DNA from: JACVRW01 sp963827065
GTDB taxonomy: Bacteria > Actinomycetota > Thermoleophilia > Solirubrobacterales > Thermoleophilaceae
Assembly: GCA_963827065.1 (NCBI GenBank)
Contig: CAWGZM010000010.1
Span: 62,001 to 126,000 of the forward strand
Direction of reading: 5' to 3'
DNA length: 64,000 bases
Both the position numbers and the translations under genes were made by a program. Position 1 is the first letter of the stretch. Every line of letters begins with the position of its first letter. Of this stretch, positions 8,594 through 17,264 are shown in pieces. The notes below the pieces were generated by a model that saw only the letters and a program-made list of their open reading frames with translations, did not search any database and had not been told where the DNA came from.

Positions 8594-10029
8594 GGGCCGG
8601 CTCCGATCCGCGCGGCGCTCAGGTTGGGCACCGGCTGGCGGTGGCAGGCGACGTTGGTCTTGAAGGGCGGCTTCGGGGTCTTGGCGGGGCGCGTGCCGAG
8701 CGGCTCCGCCGTCGCGTTCGCGTGCAGCGGGCCGAGCCGGCCGACCGGGGCGGTCTGCACCGGATAGCCGCCGCCGCCCGACTGGAAGCGCACGTAGGTG
8801 CCGTTGCCGTCGAAGTTCTGCGACTCGCCGGCAAGCGAAACGAGGCTCTGGAAGAGCTCCTCGTAGTTGCGCAGGCCGGTCGTGAGGTTGCCGTCCTGGA
8901 TGCGCTGCTCGCCGGTCGGCAGCACCACGTTGTACTGGCAGCGGTTGAACGCGTCCAAGACCGGCAGGAAGTCGACCTGGCCGTCCGTGAAGGTCGCGAA
9001 GTCGCGCACGGCCGGCTGCAGCTTGTCCACGAGGCCCTGGAGCTCACTCGGCTGCAGCAGCGCCCGCGTCTGGCGGATCCACGGGAAGCCCGCGGCGATC
9101 GTCGCCGGGGTCTCGCGGACGCCGGGGATCATCTCGAGCGCCCAGGCACGCGTATCCGGGAAGGCGGCGTTCAGGTTGTCGAGCGCGGGGTTGGCGGCCT
9201 CGAGCACCTGGGGCAGCTCGGCGATCGTCTCACGCAGGTCCCCCTGCTCGGACGCGAGCGCGCCCATCGTGATGTTGAAGTTGGAGATGAGGTCCTTCAG
9301 CTGGTTCTCGCGCGAGCCGAGGGCCGAGAAGATCTTCTGCTGCGCCTTCACGAGCTTCGAGAGGTCGTGCAGGTCGGTCCCGAGGAGGGCGCGGTTCACG
9401 ACCGCGCCTCCACGCAGCGAGTCGGCCGAGAACTCGAGCGAGTCGTTCAGCGACTCGGCGGCCGTCTCGCCCTGGACCTCCGGATCCTGGTCGTCGTCCT
9501 CTCCGGGCTCGGGCTCGCCGTTGAGCGCGTTGCCGTAGCCGATCAGGAGCTTCTGCAGGTCTTCGCGCGTGCTCGTCGTGAGGGTGCCGAGCACCTGGTC
9601 GATCTGCACGGGAGCGGCGGTCTGGGCCGCCGGGACCGTGAAGCCGTCGTCGGCCTCGGGAGCGCTCGGCGTGCCGGGCCGCAGGTCCATGAAGAGGTTG
9701 CCCTCGAAGAAGATGCGCGGGCGCACCTTCACCGTGGCGTCCTCATGGATCGGCAGGGCGTCGTCGTCGAGCTTCATCGTCACGAGCACTGCGCCCGAGT
9801 CCGCGCCGGCCGACTCGACCTTCGACACCTTGCCGACGTCGACGCCCGCGATCCGCACCGCCTGGCCCCTCTGGATCGGCGGCGCGTTCTCGAAGGCGGC
9901 CTTCAGCTCGAACGGGCGCGTGAACGGAATGTCCTTCGAGACAGCGAGAAACGTCGCGACCACGAGCACGACCAGGGCGATCAGGCCCACCTGGAAAGCG
10001 GTGAAGCGATCTCCCTTGACACGCCTCAC
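8590..10029 (-). CDS. MCE family protein, fourth of the operon
   Basis: A 479-residue Mce protein. The GTG at 10029 is chosen as start because it gives a GTGA overlap with the preceding stop and places the TM helix (about residues 9-28) right at the N-terminus. Upstream extension would be Arg/His/Pro-rich translation of the neighbouring gene. The MCE domain spans about 35-115 with VRIAGVDVGKV. An acidic insert (EPGEDDDQD) occurs near residue 180 and is followed by long helical segments. It acts as one subunit of the cell-envelope lipid importer. Confidence 0.92.
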   Translation of the reverse strand: MRRVKGDRFTAFQVGLIALVVLVVATFLAVSKDIPFTRPFELKAAFENAPPIQRGQAVRIAGVDVGKVSKVESAGADSGAVLVTMKLDDDALPIHEDATVKVRPRIFFEGNLFMDLRPGTPSAPEADDGFTVPAAQTAAPVQIDQVLGTLTTSTREDLQKLLIGYGNALNGEPEPGEDDDQDPEVQGETAAESLNDSLEFSADSLRGGAVVNRALLGTDLHDLSKLVKAQQKIFSALGSRENQLKDLISNFNITMGALASEQGDLRETIAELPQVLEAANPALDNLNAAFPDTRAWALEMIPGVRETPATIAAGFPWIRQTRALLQPSELQGLVDKLQPAVRDFATFTDGQVDFLPVLDAFNRCQYNVVLPTGEQRIQDGNLTTGLRNYEELFQSLVSLAGESQNFDGNGTYVRFQSGGGGYPVQTAPVGRLGPLHANATAEPLGTRPAKTPKPPFKTNVACHRQPVPNLSAARIGAGP

Positions 10030-11480
10030 GGCGTCACCCCCGAGGCGCTGCCGCGCGGCTGGCCCTGGGTGCGGGTGCCCTGGTTCCCGGGCGGGTTCGT
10101 GAGCACGGTGCGCCCGACCGCGTAGCGCTCGTTGCCGGCCTCGCACTCGCGTGTCTGGCCCGGCGAGGCGGTGTTCGGGTAGGGGTTGACGTGGAGGTGG
10201 TTCTCCGCGGTCGGCCCGTTGGCGGGCGCATCCGAAGGCCCGCTCTCGTTGTTCGGCCCCGTGACGAGCGTGCCGCGCTGGGTCGGCGCCGAGATGATGA
10301 TGAAGCGCTGCCAGTTGCCGTTCACGTCGCCGTCCGAGAAGAGGCTGGCGGCGTTGCGGAACAGGAGCGTCGCGTAGTTGCAGGTGGTCTGCACCGGCGC
10401 GATGAAGTCGAGCGTGGGGCGCAGCGAGGAGGCGAGCCGCGTGAGCTGGTCGACGCCCGCCCGCACCATCGGGTCCTCGGAGAAGTCGGCCAGCGTGTCG
10501 AAGACGTCGGCGAGGTCCTCGTTCACGGGGATCGTCTTCGGCAGCACGTTCGTGCCGGTCTCGAAGGCGTCGGCCAGGATCGGCGCCGCGTGCGGCAGCA
10601 CCGCCACGCCCGGGCGCAGCTCACGGAAGAGGGCCGTGTTGTTGCGGATGAACGGGCGCTGCAGCGGGAAGTCGCGGATCGCGACCTCTTCGCTGAGCGG
10701 CGCCTCCGAGATCGTCTCCTGCAGGAACGGCCGCGCGACCTGTGCGAGCGCGGTGAAGCTCGTGTCCAGGTTCACGAACAGGGATGCCTGCTCCTCGGCG
10801 ACGGGGGCGAGCTCCTCGGCCGCGCGCCCGAGCGAGCGGAACAAGCGGTCGAGGCGCGTGCGCGGGTCGGACAGGTTGCGCGCCACCGGCTCGAGGTTCT
10901 CGAGCAGCGGCACGAACTGCTCGATCGCGACGTTGATGTCGCGGCCGCGGCCGGCGAGTCCGCCGCCGTATCCGTCGAGCGAGTTCTGCGAGCCGCGGCG
11001 CGCCTTGGCGTCGAACATGTTGAACAGGTCGTCGAGCTCGACGACCTCGGGCCGCGCCTGGCGCACCGGGATGGTCGCCCCAGGCTGCAGGCCCGCGCGG
11101 CCCTCGCCGGGCGTCAGCTGGATGTACTTCAGGCCGATCGCCGAGCGCGGGCGCACCAGCAGCGTCGAGTCGGCCGGTATCGGCTCGATCTCCTTGTCGA
11201 GCTTCATCGTCACCTGCGCATAGGTCGAGCCGTCCTCGCGCTTCTTGGGCTCGATCTTCGAGATGAAGCCGACTCGGGCGCCGCCGATCCGCACCTCGAA
11301 GCCCTTCACGAGCTGTGAGGCGTTCGGCAGGTTCGCCTTCAGGTCGTAGGTCGGGACGAACGGCAGGCCAGAGTTTGCGTTGTAGGACAGGAAGACGGCG
11401 ACGATCGTGACGAGCAGCGTCACGGCGCCGACCAGCACCGGGCTCGCCGTGAGCGCGGCTCCCGAGCGGCGCGGGCTCAT
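10026..11480 (-). CDS. MCE family protein, third of the operon
   Basis: A 484-residue Mce protein: TM segment at about residues 13-33, MCE/MlaD domain at about 40-125 with VRIGGARVGFI, helical extension to about residue 330, and a C-terminal Asn/Pro/Gly-rich region. The start ATG 11480 lies in an ATGA overlap with the previous gene, and the end is a GTGA overlap with the next. Strict coupling of all six mce cistrons fits equimolar production of a hetero-hexamer, which is the established arrangement for this family; the cargo is unknown. Confidence 0.92.
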   Translation of the reverse strand: MSPRRSGAALTASPVLVGAVTLLVTIVAVFLSYNANSGLPFVPTYDLKANLPNASQLVKGFEVRIGGARVGFISKIEPKKREDGSTYAQVTMKLDKEIEPIPADSTLLVRPRSAIGLKYIQLTPGEGRAGLQPGATIPVRQARPEVVELDDLFNMFDAKARRGSQNSLDGYGGGLAGRGRDINVAIEQFVPLLENLEPVARNLSDPRTRLDRLFRSLGRAAEELAPVAEEQASLFVNLDTSFTALAQVARPFLQETISEAPLSEEVAIRDFPLQRPFIRNNTALFRELRPGVAVLPHAAPILADAFETGTNVLPKTIPVNEDLADVFDTLADFSEDPMVRAGVDQLTRLASSLRPTLDFIAPVQTTCNYATLLFRNAASLFSDGDVNGNWQRFIIISAPTQRGTLVTGPNNESGPSDAPANGPTAENHLHVNPYPNTASPGQTRECEAGNERYAVGRTVLTNPPGNQGTRTQGQPRGSASGVTP

Positions 11481-12958
11481 CCCGCCTCACCCCCGAGCAG
11501 GTAGTCGAGCACCGGTGCGGACTCGCCGAGTGCCGGCGACTTGCCGCCCCGCGCCCGCTCGCGCAGCGTGCCGAGGTTGCGCTCGCGCTCACGCGCGCCC
11601 TGGGCGCTGCCGCCCGCGCCGAGCAGGTCACGCAGCATCGCGTTCAGCGGAGCGACGCTGCCCCCCGCCTGCTTCGCTGCCTTGGCGTTGCGCGGCTCGA
11701 GCTGGCCCGAGGCGCCGGCGGAGGCGGCCTCGGTCGGATCGTAGAAGTTCGCGGTGCAGGCGCCGAAGATCCCGGTCGCGTATGTCGAGCAGAGGTTCGT
11801 GACGAGTCCGGCGCGCAGGTAGTGGCCGATGTCGTCGAAGCCGTTGACCGAGAGTCCCGAGTAGTAGAGGAGCTCGTTCAGGCGCTCGAGCCCGCCGGTC
11901 TGGTCCAGGCTCTTGAGCAGGTCGTCCAGGTCGACCGAGGTGGGCGCGAGCTGCTTGCCGAGCCGCGCGAGGTCCTTGATCAGCGGCTGGGAGCGCAGCA
12001 GCGCGGGCCGGCCGCGCTCGAGCGCGTCGCCGAGGCTCGGGAGAGCCTCACGCGAGGCGTCGGCGAGCGTGCCCTGGGCCTGAATCAGGCGGCCGAGTGC
12101 GGGAGCCGCGTCGCCGAGGTCGCGGAGCAGCGGGATGCCCTGGTCGGCGAAGCCCTCGAGGTCCACCATCAGCGGCTCGAGCTCGTCCAGGAACTCGGGC
12201 AGTAGCTCGATGCCGCGGGAGATGTCGCCGCGGCGCTCGGCGGATGCCTCGCCGGTCTCGTTCGCCTGCACGACGAAGTCGGCGAACGCCTCCTTCTCGC
12301 GGGCGAGCGGGCCGAGTACCTCGTCCGAGTTGCGCGCGAGCCGGGCCAGCTCGCGGTTCTGGGCGGCGAGTATCGCGAGCACCTCGTCGGTCTCGCGCAG
12401 CGCCGGGTTGGCGCGGTGGATGACCTCGTTGAGCTCCTCGCCGCGGCCCGCCAGCGCCGTGCCGAACTCGTCGAGCAGGAGCGACAGGCGCTCTCGGTAG
12501 GGCAGCCGCATCACGTTGTTGATCAGGTCGAGGTCGACCGGCGAGCTCGTGTTCTCGACCGGCAGCAGCCGCTCGCCCTCGCCGTCCCCCTCCTCGATGC
12601 GGCGCAGCGCCGGCGCGTCCGTCGAGCCCGGCTCGCACTCGACGAACTTCTCGCCGATCAGACCCTGGGCGCGGATCGTGCAGGAGGCGTCCGCTTTCCA
12701 GGGGGTGAAGTTCTCGTCGTCGATCCGGAGCGTGACCGCCGCCTGCTCCTCGTCGGTCACGTTCATGTCGCTGATCACGCCGACAGGGACGCCGGCGATC
12801 TTCACGTCCTCCCCCTGCACGATCGTCGACGCGTTGTCGAAGATCGCGCGCACGTAATAGGCGTCGGTCGTGTCGTCGTCGCCGGCCTCGCGCACGATGC
12901 CGATGACGATCCACGGCACGATCGCCACCAGCAGCCCGATGATGATGATGCGCCTCAT
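11477..12958 (-). CDS. MCE family protein, second of the operon
   Basis: A 493-residue Mce protein. ATG 12958 is preferred because it makes an ATGA overlap with the first mce gene and begins with a basic residue pair followed by a TM helix (residues 4-22). The MCE domain covers about 33-120 and includes VKIAGVPVGVI. The remainder is long amphipathic helices, then a C-terminal region rich in Gly, Ser and Arg. Two Cys residues in the MCE domain (in SCTIRA and VECEPG) could form a disulfide. Role as for the other Mce subunits. Confidence 0.92.
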   Translation of the reverse strand: MRRIIIIGLLVAIVPWIVIGIVREAGDDDTTDAYYVRAIFDNASTIVQGEDVKIAGVPVGVISDMNVTDEEQAAVTLRIDDENFTPWKADASCTIRAQGLIGEKFVECEPGSTDAPALRRIEEGDGEGERLLPVENTSSPVDLDLINNVMRLPYRERLSLLLDEFGTALAGRGEELNEVIHRANPALRETDEVLAILAAQNRELARLARNSDEVLGPLAREKEAFADFVVQANETGEASAERRGDISRGIELLPEFLDELEPLMVDLEGFADQGIPLLRDLGDAAPALGRLIQAQGTLADASREALPSLGDALERGRPALLRSQPLIKDLARLGKQLAPTSVDLDDLLKSLDQTGGLERLNELLYYSGLSVNGFDDIGHYLRAGLVTNLCSTYATGIFGACTANFYDPTEAASAGASGQLEPRNAKAAKQAGGSVAPLNAMLRDLLGAGGSAQGARERERNLGTLRERARGGKSPALGESAPVLDYLLGGEAG

Positions 12959-14421
12959 GGGCCGGGAGGGGTCGAGGACGTGTCGCAGCCCATGAACGGG
13001 TAGGGCGCCGAGCCGTCCGGGGTCGGCTGCATGGCCCCGCCCGGGCAGCGGTTGAACAGGCCCTGCTGGAAGTCGTCGAGCCGGTTGATCGGCGGAATCG
13101 CCGTGAGCGTGTTCGTGGCCTGGTCGAAGCTCGACGGGCTGAACACCGGCGAGACGCGCGCGTAGTGGCCGTTGGCGTCGTAATAGCCCGCCGCCTCGGC
13201 GAACTTCGTGATCCACCCGGTCAGGTCGGGCGTATAGCCGCGCGCGTACTCCACTACCGGCTGGGCGCGGTCGAGCGTTCGGATCGCGCGCGGGAACACC
13301 GTCGCGGTGAGCTGCGCGAGCCGCGGCTGCTTCTTGGTCAGGTCGATCAGGTCGTTGTTCGGGCCGGGCAGCGAGATCAGGTCGCGCAGGTCCGCCACCG
13401 TCGGGCGCGCGTCGGCCACGAGCGGTCGCAGGGCGCGCAGGAAGGGCGCGAGGTCCTTCGTCGCCGGCTTCGACTCCTCGACGAGCAGCTGCAGGTCGTC
13501 GAGCGTCGCGCGCAGGTTCACGAAGGTGGTGTTGGCCTTGCGCAGCGTGCCTGGCAGCAGCGTGAGCGCCTCCTGGAGCGCGACGTTCTCGTCCGCGATC
13601 GCGCCCATGGCGGTGCTCGTGTTGCTCACGAGCTGCTCGAGCTCACCGCTGCGCTCGGCGATCGCGGACACCGTCTTCGCCCCGTCCGCGACGAAGCGCT
13701 CGAGCACCTCCTGGTCGAGCGCGAGCTCGCGCGTCAGATCGGCCGTGGAGCTGAGGAAGGGCGCGAAGTACTTGATGCTCTCGTTCGCGTCCGCGCCGCG
13801 TCCGTCGTACTGGGTGCCGGAGCCGCGCACGATGTTGCGCAGGCCCTCGCGGGTCTCGTCGTCGAGCGCGTTGAAGAGCACGTCGAGGTCGACCGGCGCG
13901 CTCGTCTCATCGGCGTCGATCTGCCCCCCGTCCTCGATCTCCTCAGCGTCGTTTCGGCCCGGCTGGAGCGAGATGTAGCGGTTCGCGATCCCGGACAGGG
14001 AGGTGGCGCGGATGGTGGCCTGAGTGCCCTCGTGGAGCGGCGCGAACTCGTCTTCGAGCTCCATCGTCACCACAGCCTGGGCCGCGTCGTTCAGCTCGAT
14101 CTCGTCGATCGTCCCGATCGTCTGCCCGCCGACGCGCACCTGGTTGCCGTTGACGAGCTGGCCGGCGCTCTCGAAGACCGCCGTGACCCGATAGCCGCCC
14201 GAGCCGCCGAACATCGCCAGCGCCAGCAGCGCCACGGCGGCGACCAGCGCCGCGATCGCGATCACGCGGGCAGCAATCGATCCCCGCTCGGATTGGAGCG
14301 GTTCACGAGTCCGGCTTTCTCTTGTCCTCGATTCCAAGCGCGGTCGTTCGACCGGCGCCTCCCGCGCGGGGCCGGACTCAGCCGTCCCCGCAGTCGCGCG
14401 CCCTCCGGAGCGCCTTGTCAA
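12955..14421 (-). CDS. MCE family protein, first of the operon
   Basis: A 488-residue Mce protein with a longer charged N-terminus (residues 1-48, containing an SRTRESRTRE repeat), a TM helix near 52-70, an MCE domain at about 76-160 with VRVGGQTIGTI, and a helical extension. The start is uncertain. A TTG at 14421 sits directly after the ATPase stop and has GGAG a few bases upstream. A GTG at about residue 53 would remove the charged tail but also cut into the TM helix, so the TTG is preferred. The C-terminus ends in an ATGA overlap with the next mce gene. Confidence 0.9.
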   Translation of the reverse strand: MTRRSGGRATAGTAESGPAREAPVERPRLESRTRESRTREPLQSERGSIAARVIAIAALVAAVALLALAMFGGSGGYRVTAVFESAGQLVNGNQVRVGGQTIGTIDEIELNDAAQAVVTMELEDEFAPLHEGTQATIRATSLSGIANRYISLQPGRNDAEEIEDGGQIDADETSAPVDLDVLFNALDDETREGLRNIVRGSGTQYDGRGADANESIKYFAPFLSSTADLTRELALDQEVLERFVADGAKTVSAIAERSGELEQLVSNTSTAMGAIADENVALQEALTLLPGTLRKANTTFVNLRATLDDLQLLVEESKPATKDLAPFLRALRPLVADARPTVADLRDLISLPGPNNDLIDLTKKQPRLAQLTATVFPRAIRTLDRAQPVVEYARGYTPDLTGWITKFAEAAGYYDANGHYARVSPVFSPSSFDQATNTLTAIPPINRLDDFQQGLFNRCPGGAMQPTPDGSAPYPFMGCDTSSTPPGP

Positions 14422-15390
14422 CTACTCCATCCCGAGGGGGCCCTGCGCCTCCCCCGACAGAAACTGCCTGACGAACTGGTTGTCGCTGTTGAAGAGCTCG
14501 CTCGCCGGCCCCGACTCGACGATCCTCCCCTTCCAAAGGATCGCGATGTAATCCGCCACGCGCCGCGCCGACATGATGTCGTGCGTGATCACGCAGTAGG
14601 CCCCGCCGTTCTCCTCGTGCACCTCCATGATCAGCTCGCACAGGAGCGCTGTGCGAACCGGATCGAGCCCCGAGTCGGGCTCGTCGAAGAGCACGATGTC
14701 GGGGTCGAGCACGAGCGCCCGGGCGAAGCCCGCGCGCTTGCGCATGCCGCCCGACAGCTCGTTGGGCATCTTGTCCAGGGCGCCGCCCAGCCCCACCTCT
14801 CCCAGGCGGCGCATGACGATCTCGCGGATCTCGTCCTCACCCTTGTCCGTGTGCTGGCGCAGTGGGAAGGCCGTGTTGTCGTAGACGTTCATCGAGCCGA
14901 AGAGCGCGCCGTCCTGGAACAAGACGCCGAACTTCTTGCGCATCTCGAACAGCTCGTCGTCGGCCATCGCCGGCACGGACTGGCCGTGCACGAGCACGTC
15001 GCCCTCGTCCGGGTAGAGCAGGCCGACCATGTGCTTGATGCAGACCGACTTCCCGGTGCCGGACGGACCCAGGATCATCGAGATCTGGCCATCCGGCAGG
15101 CCGAGGTTCAGCCCGTTCAGGATCGTGTTGCGCCCGAACGACTTCTTGACGTCGATGAACTCGACGGCGTCCTCGGAGCCGTGCTCGCGCGTGCGGCCCG
15201 AGTGCCACTGGTAGGGCTCCTCACCCTCGCGCGTCTGATCGAGGATGTTGGCCGGCACGTCCTCGCGAGTAACGGCCGGCGGGGAGTGCTGCTCGTGCTC
15301 GGCCCGACCGCGCGTCTCCTCCCAGTCGCGCGCGTCGAGCGGCTGCTCGCCGCCCTCCGTTCCGTCTCCCTCTCGTCGCTCCTCGCTCAC
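14422..15390 (-). CDS. Mce-associated ABC transporter ATPase (Mkl/MlaF type)
   Basis: A 322-residue protein whose first 70 residues are an unusual charged extension rich in Glu, Arg and Gln. The ATPase domain follows, with Walker A GPSGTGKS, the signature LSGGMRKR, Walker B IVLFDEPDSGLD and the switch His in ITHDI. The signature reading LSGG-M-x-K-R is typical of the Mla/Mkl group that powers MlaE/YrbE permeases. The GTG start at 15390 has a textbook AGGAGG five bases upstream. In mycobacteria mkl lies away from mce operons; here it sits between the permeases and the mce genes, so this operon is self-contained. Confidence 0.95.
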   Translation of the reverse strand: MSEERREGDGTEGGEQPLDARDWEETRGRAEHEQHSPPAVTREDVPANILDQTREGEEPYQWHSGRTREHGSEDAVEFIDVKKSFGRNTILNGLNLGLPDGQISMILGPSGTGKSVCIKHMVGLLYPDEGDVLVHGQSVPAMADDELFEMRKKFGVLFQDGALFGSMNVYDNTAFPLRQHTDKGEDEIREIVMRRLGEVGLGGALDKMPNELSGGMRKRAGFARALVLDPDIVLFDEPDSGLDPVRTALLCELIMEVHEENGGAYCVITHDIMSARRVADYIAILWKGRIVESGPASELFNSDNQFVRQFLSGEAQGPLGME

Positions 15391-15415
15391 AACTCCTCCT
15401 ACGAATCCTGCACTG

Positions 15416-16216
15416 TCAGCCGCCTATCGGCGCTCTCGGGTTCGAGCCCCAGAAGATCTGTGTACCAACCATTCCAACCAGATGGACCATCACCGTGTTC
15501 AGCACCATCGATTTCGCGGTGGCGGTGCCCACGCCCACCGGCCCCCCGCTCGCGTTGTAGCCGTAGTAGCAGCCCACGAGCACGATCACGGTGGCCATCG
15601 CCATGCCCTTGATCGAGCTGTATATGAGGTCGGGTGGGTTCTGGAACATCCAGAAGATCAGGAAGTAGCCCCCCGAGCTGACCTCGCCGATCTGCTGCAC
15701 CACGGCCAGGTAGGAGGCGAAGTAGCCCGCTCCGACCGCCGCGATGTACAGGAACGGCAGCACCAGCCAGGCGGCCAGCAGCCGCGTCGAGCACAAGAAG
15801 ACGAGCGAGTTGATGCCCATCACCTCGAGCGCGTCGATCTCGTCCGAGATCCGCATCGCGCCGATCTCGGCGACCAGGCCGGTGCCCACTTTGGCCGACA
15901 TCATGTAGCCGAAGGCGTAGGGCATGATCTCGCGCAGGTTGCACCACGCAGTGAACGTGCCCGCGAAGGCCGGGGCGCCCGTGGAGCGGTTGAAGTAGGC
16001 CCCCTCGATGCCGCACTGGAGGCCGAGGATGAAGGCCAGGCCCCAGATCACGAGCGCGGAGCCGAGGATCAGGATGCCGGCCTGGCGGAGCGTCTCGCCG
16101 AAGAAGTTGAAGACGCGCCCGTTGAAAACGCTCGCCACGACGCGCGCGCAGAACTTCGCGATGTCGCCGAACGACGCGATCCAGTCCCGCGGGACCGATA
16201 ACCAGGTCCGCCCCAC
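15416..16216 (-). CDS. YrbE/MlaE-type permease, second of the operon
   Basis: A 266-residue MlaE-family permease with about five to six hydrophobic segments and the conserved EIDALEVMGI stretch that contacts the ATPase through a coupling helix. It pairs with the other YrbE protein to form the membrane dimer of the Mce lipid importer. The GTG start at 16216 was taken; an internal GTG seven codons later is possible. A 75-bp gap containing a 22-bp direct repeat separates it from the upstream permease gene, an unusually long gap for this otherwise overlapping operon. Confidence 0.93.
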   Translation of the reverse strand: MGRTWLSVPRDWIASFGDIAKFCARVVASVFNGRVFNFFGETLRQAGILILGSALVIWGLAFILGLQCGIEGAYFNRSTGAPAFAGTFTAWCNLREIMPYAFGYMMSAKVGTGLVAEIGAMRISDEIDALEVMGINSLVFLCSTRLLAAWLVLPFLYIAAVGAGYFASYLAVVQQIGEVSSGGYFLIFWMFQNPPDLIYSSIKGMAMATVIVLVGCYYGYNASGGPVGVGTATAKSMVLNTVMVHLVGMVGTQIFWGSNPRAPIGG

Positions 16217-16233
16217 GGTCAGCGAGCGCGCAC

Positions 16234-16294
16234 GTGCGTGCGAGCGTTCGGGGTCGGGACGGCGAGCACGCGGTGCGTGCGAGCGTTCGGGGTC
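16234..16294. repeat. 22-bp direct repeat between the two permease genes
   Basis: The 22-mer beginning GTGCGTGCGAGCGTTCGG is present exactly at 16234-16255 and again at 16273-16294, a 39-bp period. The second copy runs into the stop codon of the first permease gene. It looks like a local duplication. Confidence 0.85.
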
Positions 16295-17099
16295 ACTTGA
16301 TCACCGAGATCTCGGGGTGCGTGGCGAGCAGCGTCTGGGTGAACACGTAGTTGAAGGCAAAGATGCCCAGGAACTCGATCACAACGCCCTGGTTCACCGC
16401 CCTACCCACCCCTTCGGCGCCTCCGGACGCAGTCATTCCCTTGTAACAGGAGACGATCGCGATGATGGCGCCGAACATGGTCGTCTTGACCACCGAGCCC
16501 CAGAGGTCGGTGGTGGACGCGTTGTTGAGCAAGGTGGCGAAGAACGGGCCCAGCGGAGCATCGAACGAAAGCGTGGCCAGGATCCCGCCGGTGAGCCCGA
16601 AGATGATGGCGTAGAGATTGAACAGGCCGGTCACGACCATGAGGGCCAGGAAGCGAGGGACCACGAGGTTCTTGATCGGGTCGACGCCGAGGACCTGCAG
16701 CGCGTCGAGCTCCTCGCGGATCTTGCGGGCTCCCAGATCCGCGGTGATGGCGGTACCGCCGACACCCGCCAGGATAATCGCAGTGACAAGCGGCGCGAAC
16801 TCGCGGATTGAGGCCAGCACGAAGAAGCCGCCGAGCCGGTCGATTGCGCCGAACAAGACGAGGAAGTTGCCCGCCTGTAGCCCCGGTGCGCCGTAGCTCA
16901 CCGCGATCATGGAGATCGTCAGCGGCAGCCAGCAGAGCCGCAGCATGAAGAGGAACTGCTGGACGAACTCGGTGCCGTACGGGTAGGGCGGCCGCAACGC
17001 CGAAACCAGCGTCTTGCCCGTCAGGATCATCATGTCGCCGACCTGCTCGAGCAGGTTCTTCGTAGGCAGGAAGACCCGATCAGCTGCGGCCCGGACCAC
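16293..17099 (-). CDS. YrbE/MlaE-type permease, first of the operon
   Basis: A 268-residue MlaE-family permease with an amphipathic N-terminal helix, then hydrophobic segments and the coupling motif EELDALQVLGV. It is the first gene of the Mce operon and forms the membrane part of the lipid ABC importer with the second YrbE. The GTG start at 17099 is supported by AGGAGG at 17110-17115 with eight bases of spacing. That Shine-Dalgarno partly overlaps the 3' arm of a strong hairpin (17113-17132), so initiation may be modulated by RNA structure. Confidence 0.94.
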   Translation of the reverse strand: MVRAAADRVFLPTKNLLEQVGDMMILTGKTLVSALRPPYPYGTEFVQQFLFMLRLCWLPLTISMIAVSYGAPGLQAGNFLVLFGAIDRLGGFFVLASIREFAPLVTAIILAGVGGTAITADLGARKIREELDALQVLGVDPIKNLVVPRFLALMVVTGLFNLYAIIFGLTGGILATLSFDAPLGPFFATLLNNASTTDLWGSVVKTTMFGAIIAIVSCYKGMTASGGAEGVGRAVNQGVVIEFLGIFAFNYVFTQTLLATHPEISVIK

Positions 17100-17109
17100 T
17101 AACGCATTT

Positions 17110-17132
17110 CCTCCTCCCGGGAAGCCGGGAGG
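17110..17132 (-). promoter_or_regulatory. leader hairpin overlapping the Mce operon ribosome-binding site
   Basis: On the minus strand an 8-bp stem (CCTCCCGG / CCGGGAGG, CTTC loop) ends inside the AGGAGG Shine-Dalgarno of the first permease gene. Three of the six SD bases are in the stem. This may lower or regulate translation of the whole operon. No convincing -35/-10 pair was identified in the rest of the gap. Confidence 0.5.
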
Positions 17133-17264
17133 GCCCCCCGCAAATCACGCCTCGGCGCGAAGCCTATGGCATGGGCACCTTGGCCGCCACAGGGAACCGC
17201 GGCGGTCACAATGGCTTAAGAATCGGCGCTCGAGCGGGTTCGCGGGTGGTATGTTCGCCCGGCT

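Noticed and set aside
15431..15452. GGTTCGAGCC-like string that resembles a tRNA T-arm
   Set aside because: It lies within the C-terminal codons of the second YrbE permease, and no acceptor or anticodon arms can be built around it.
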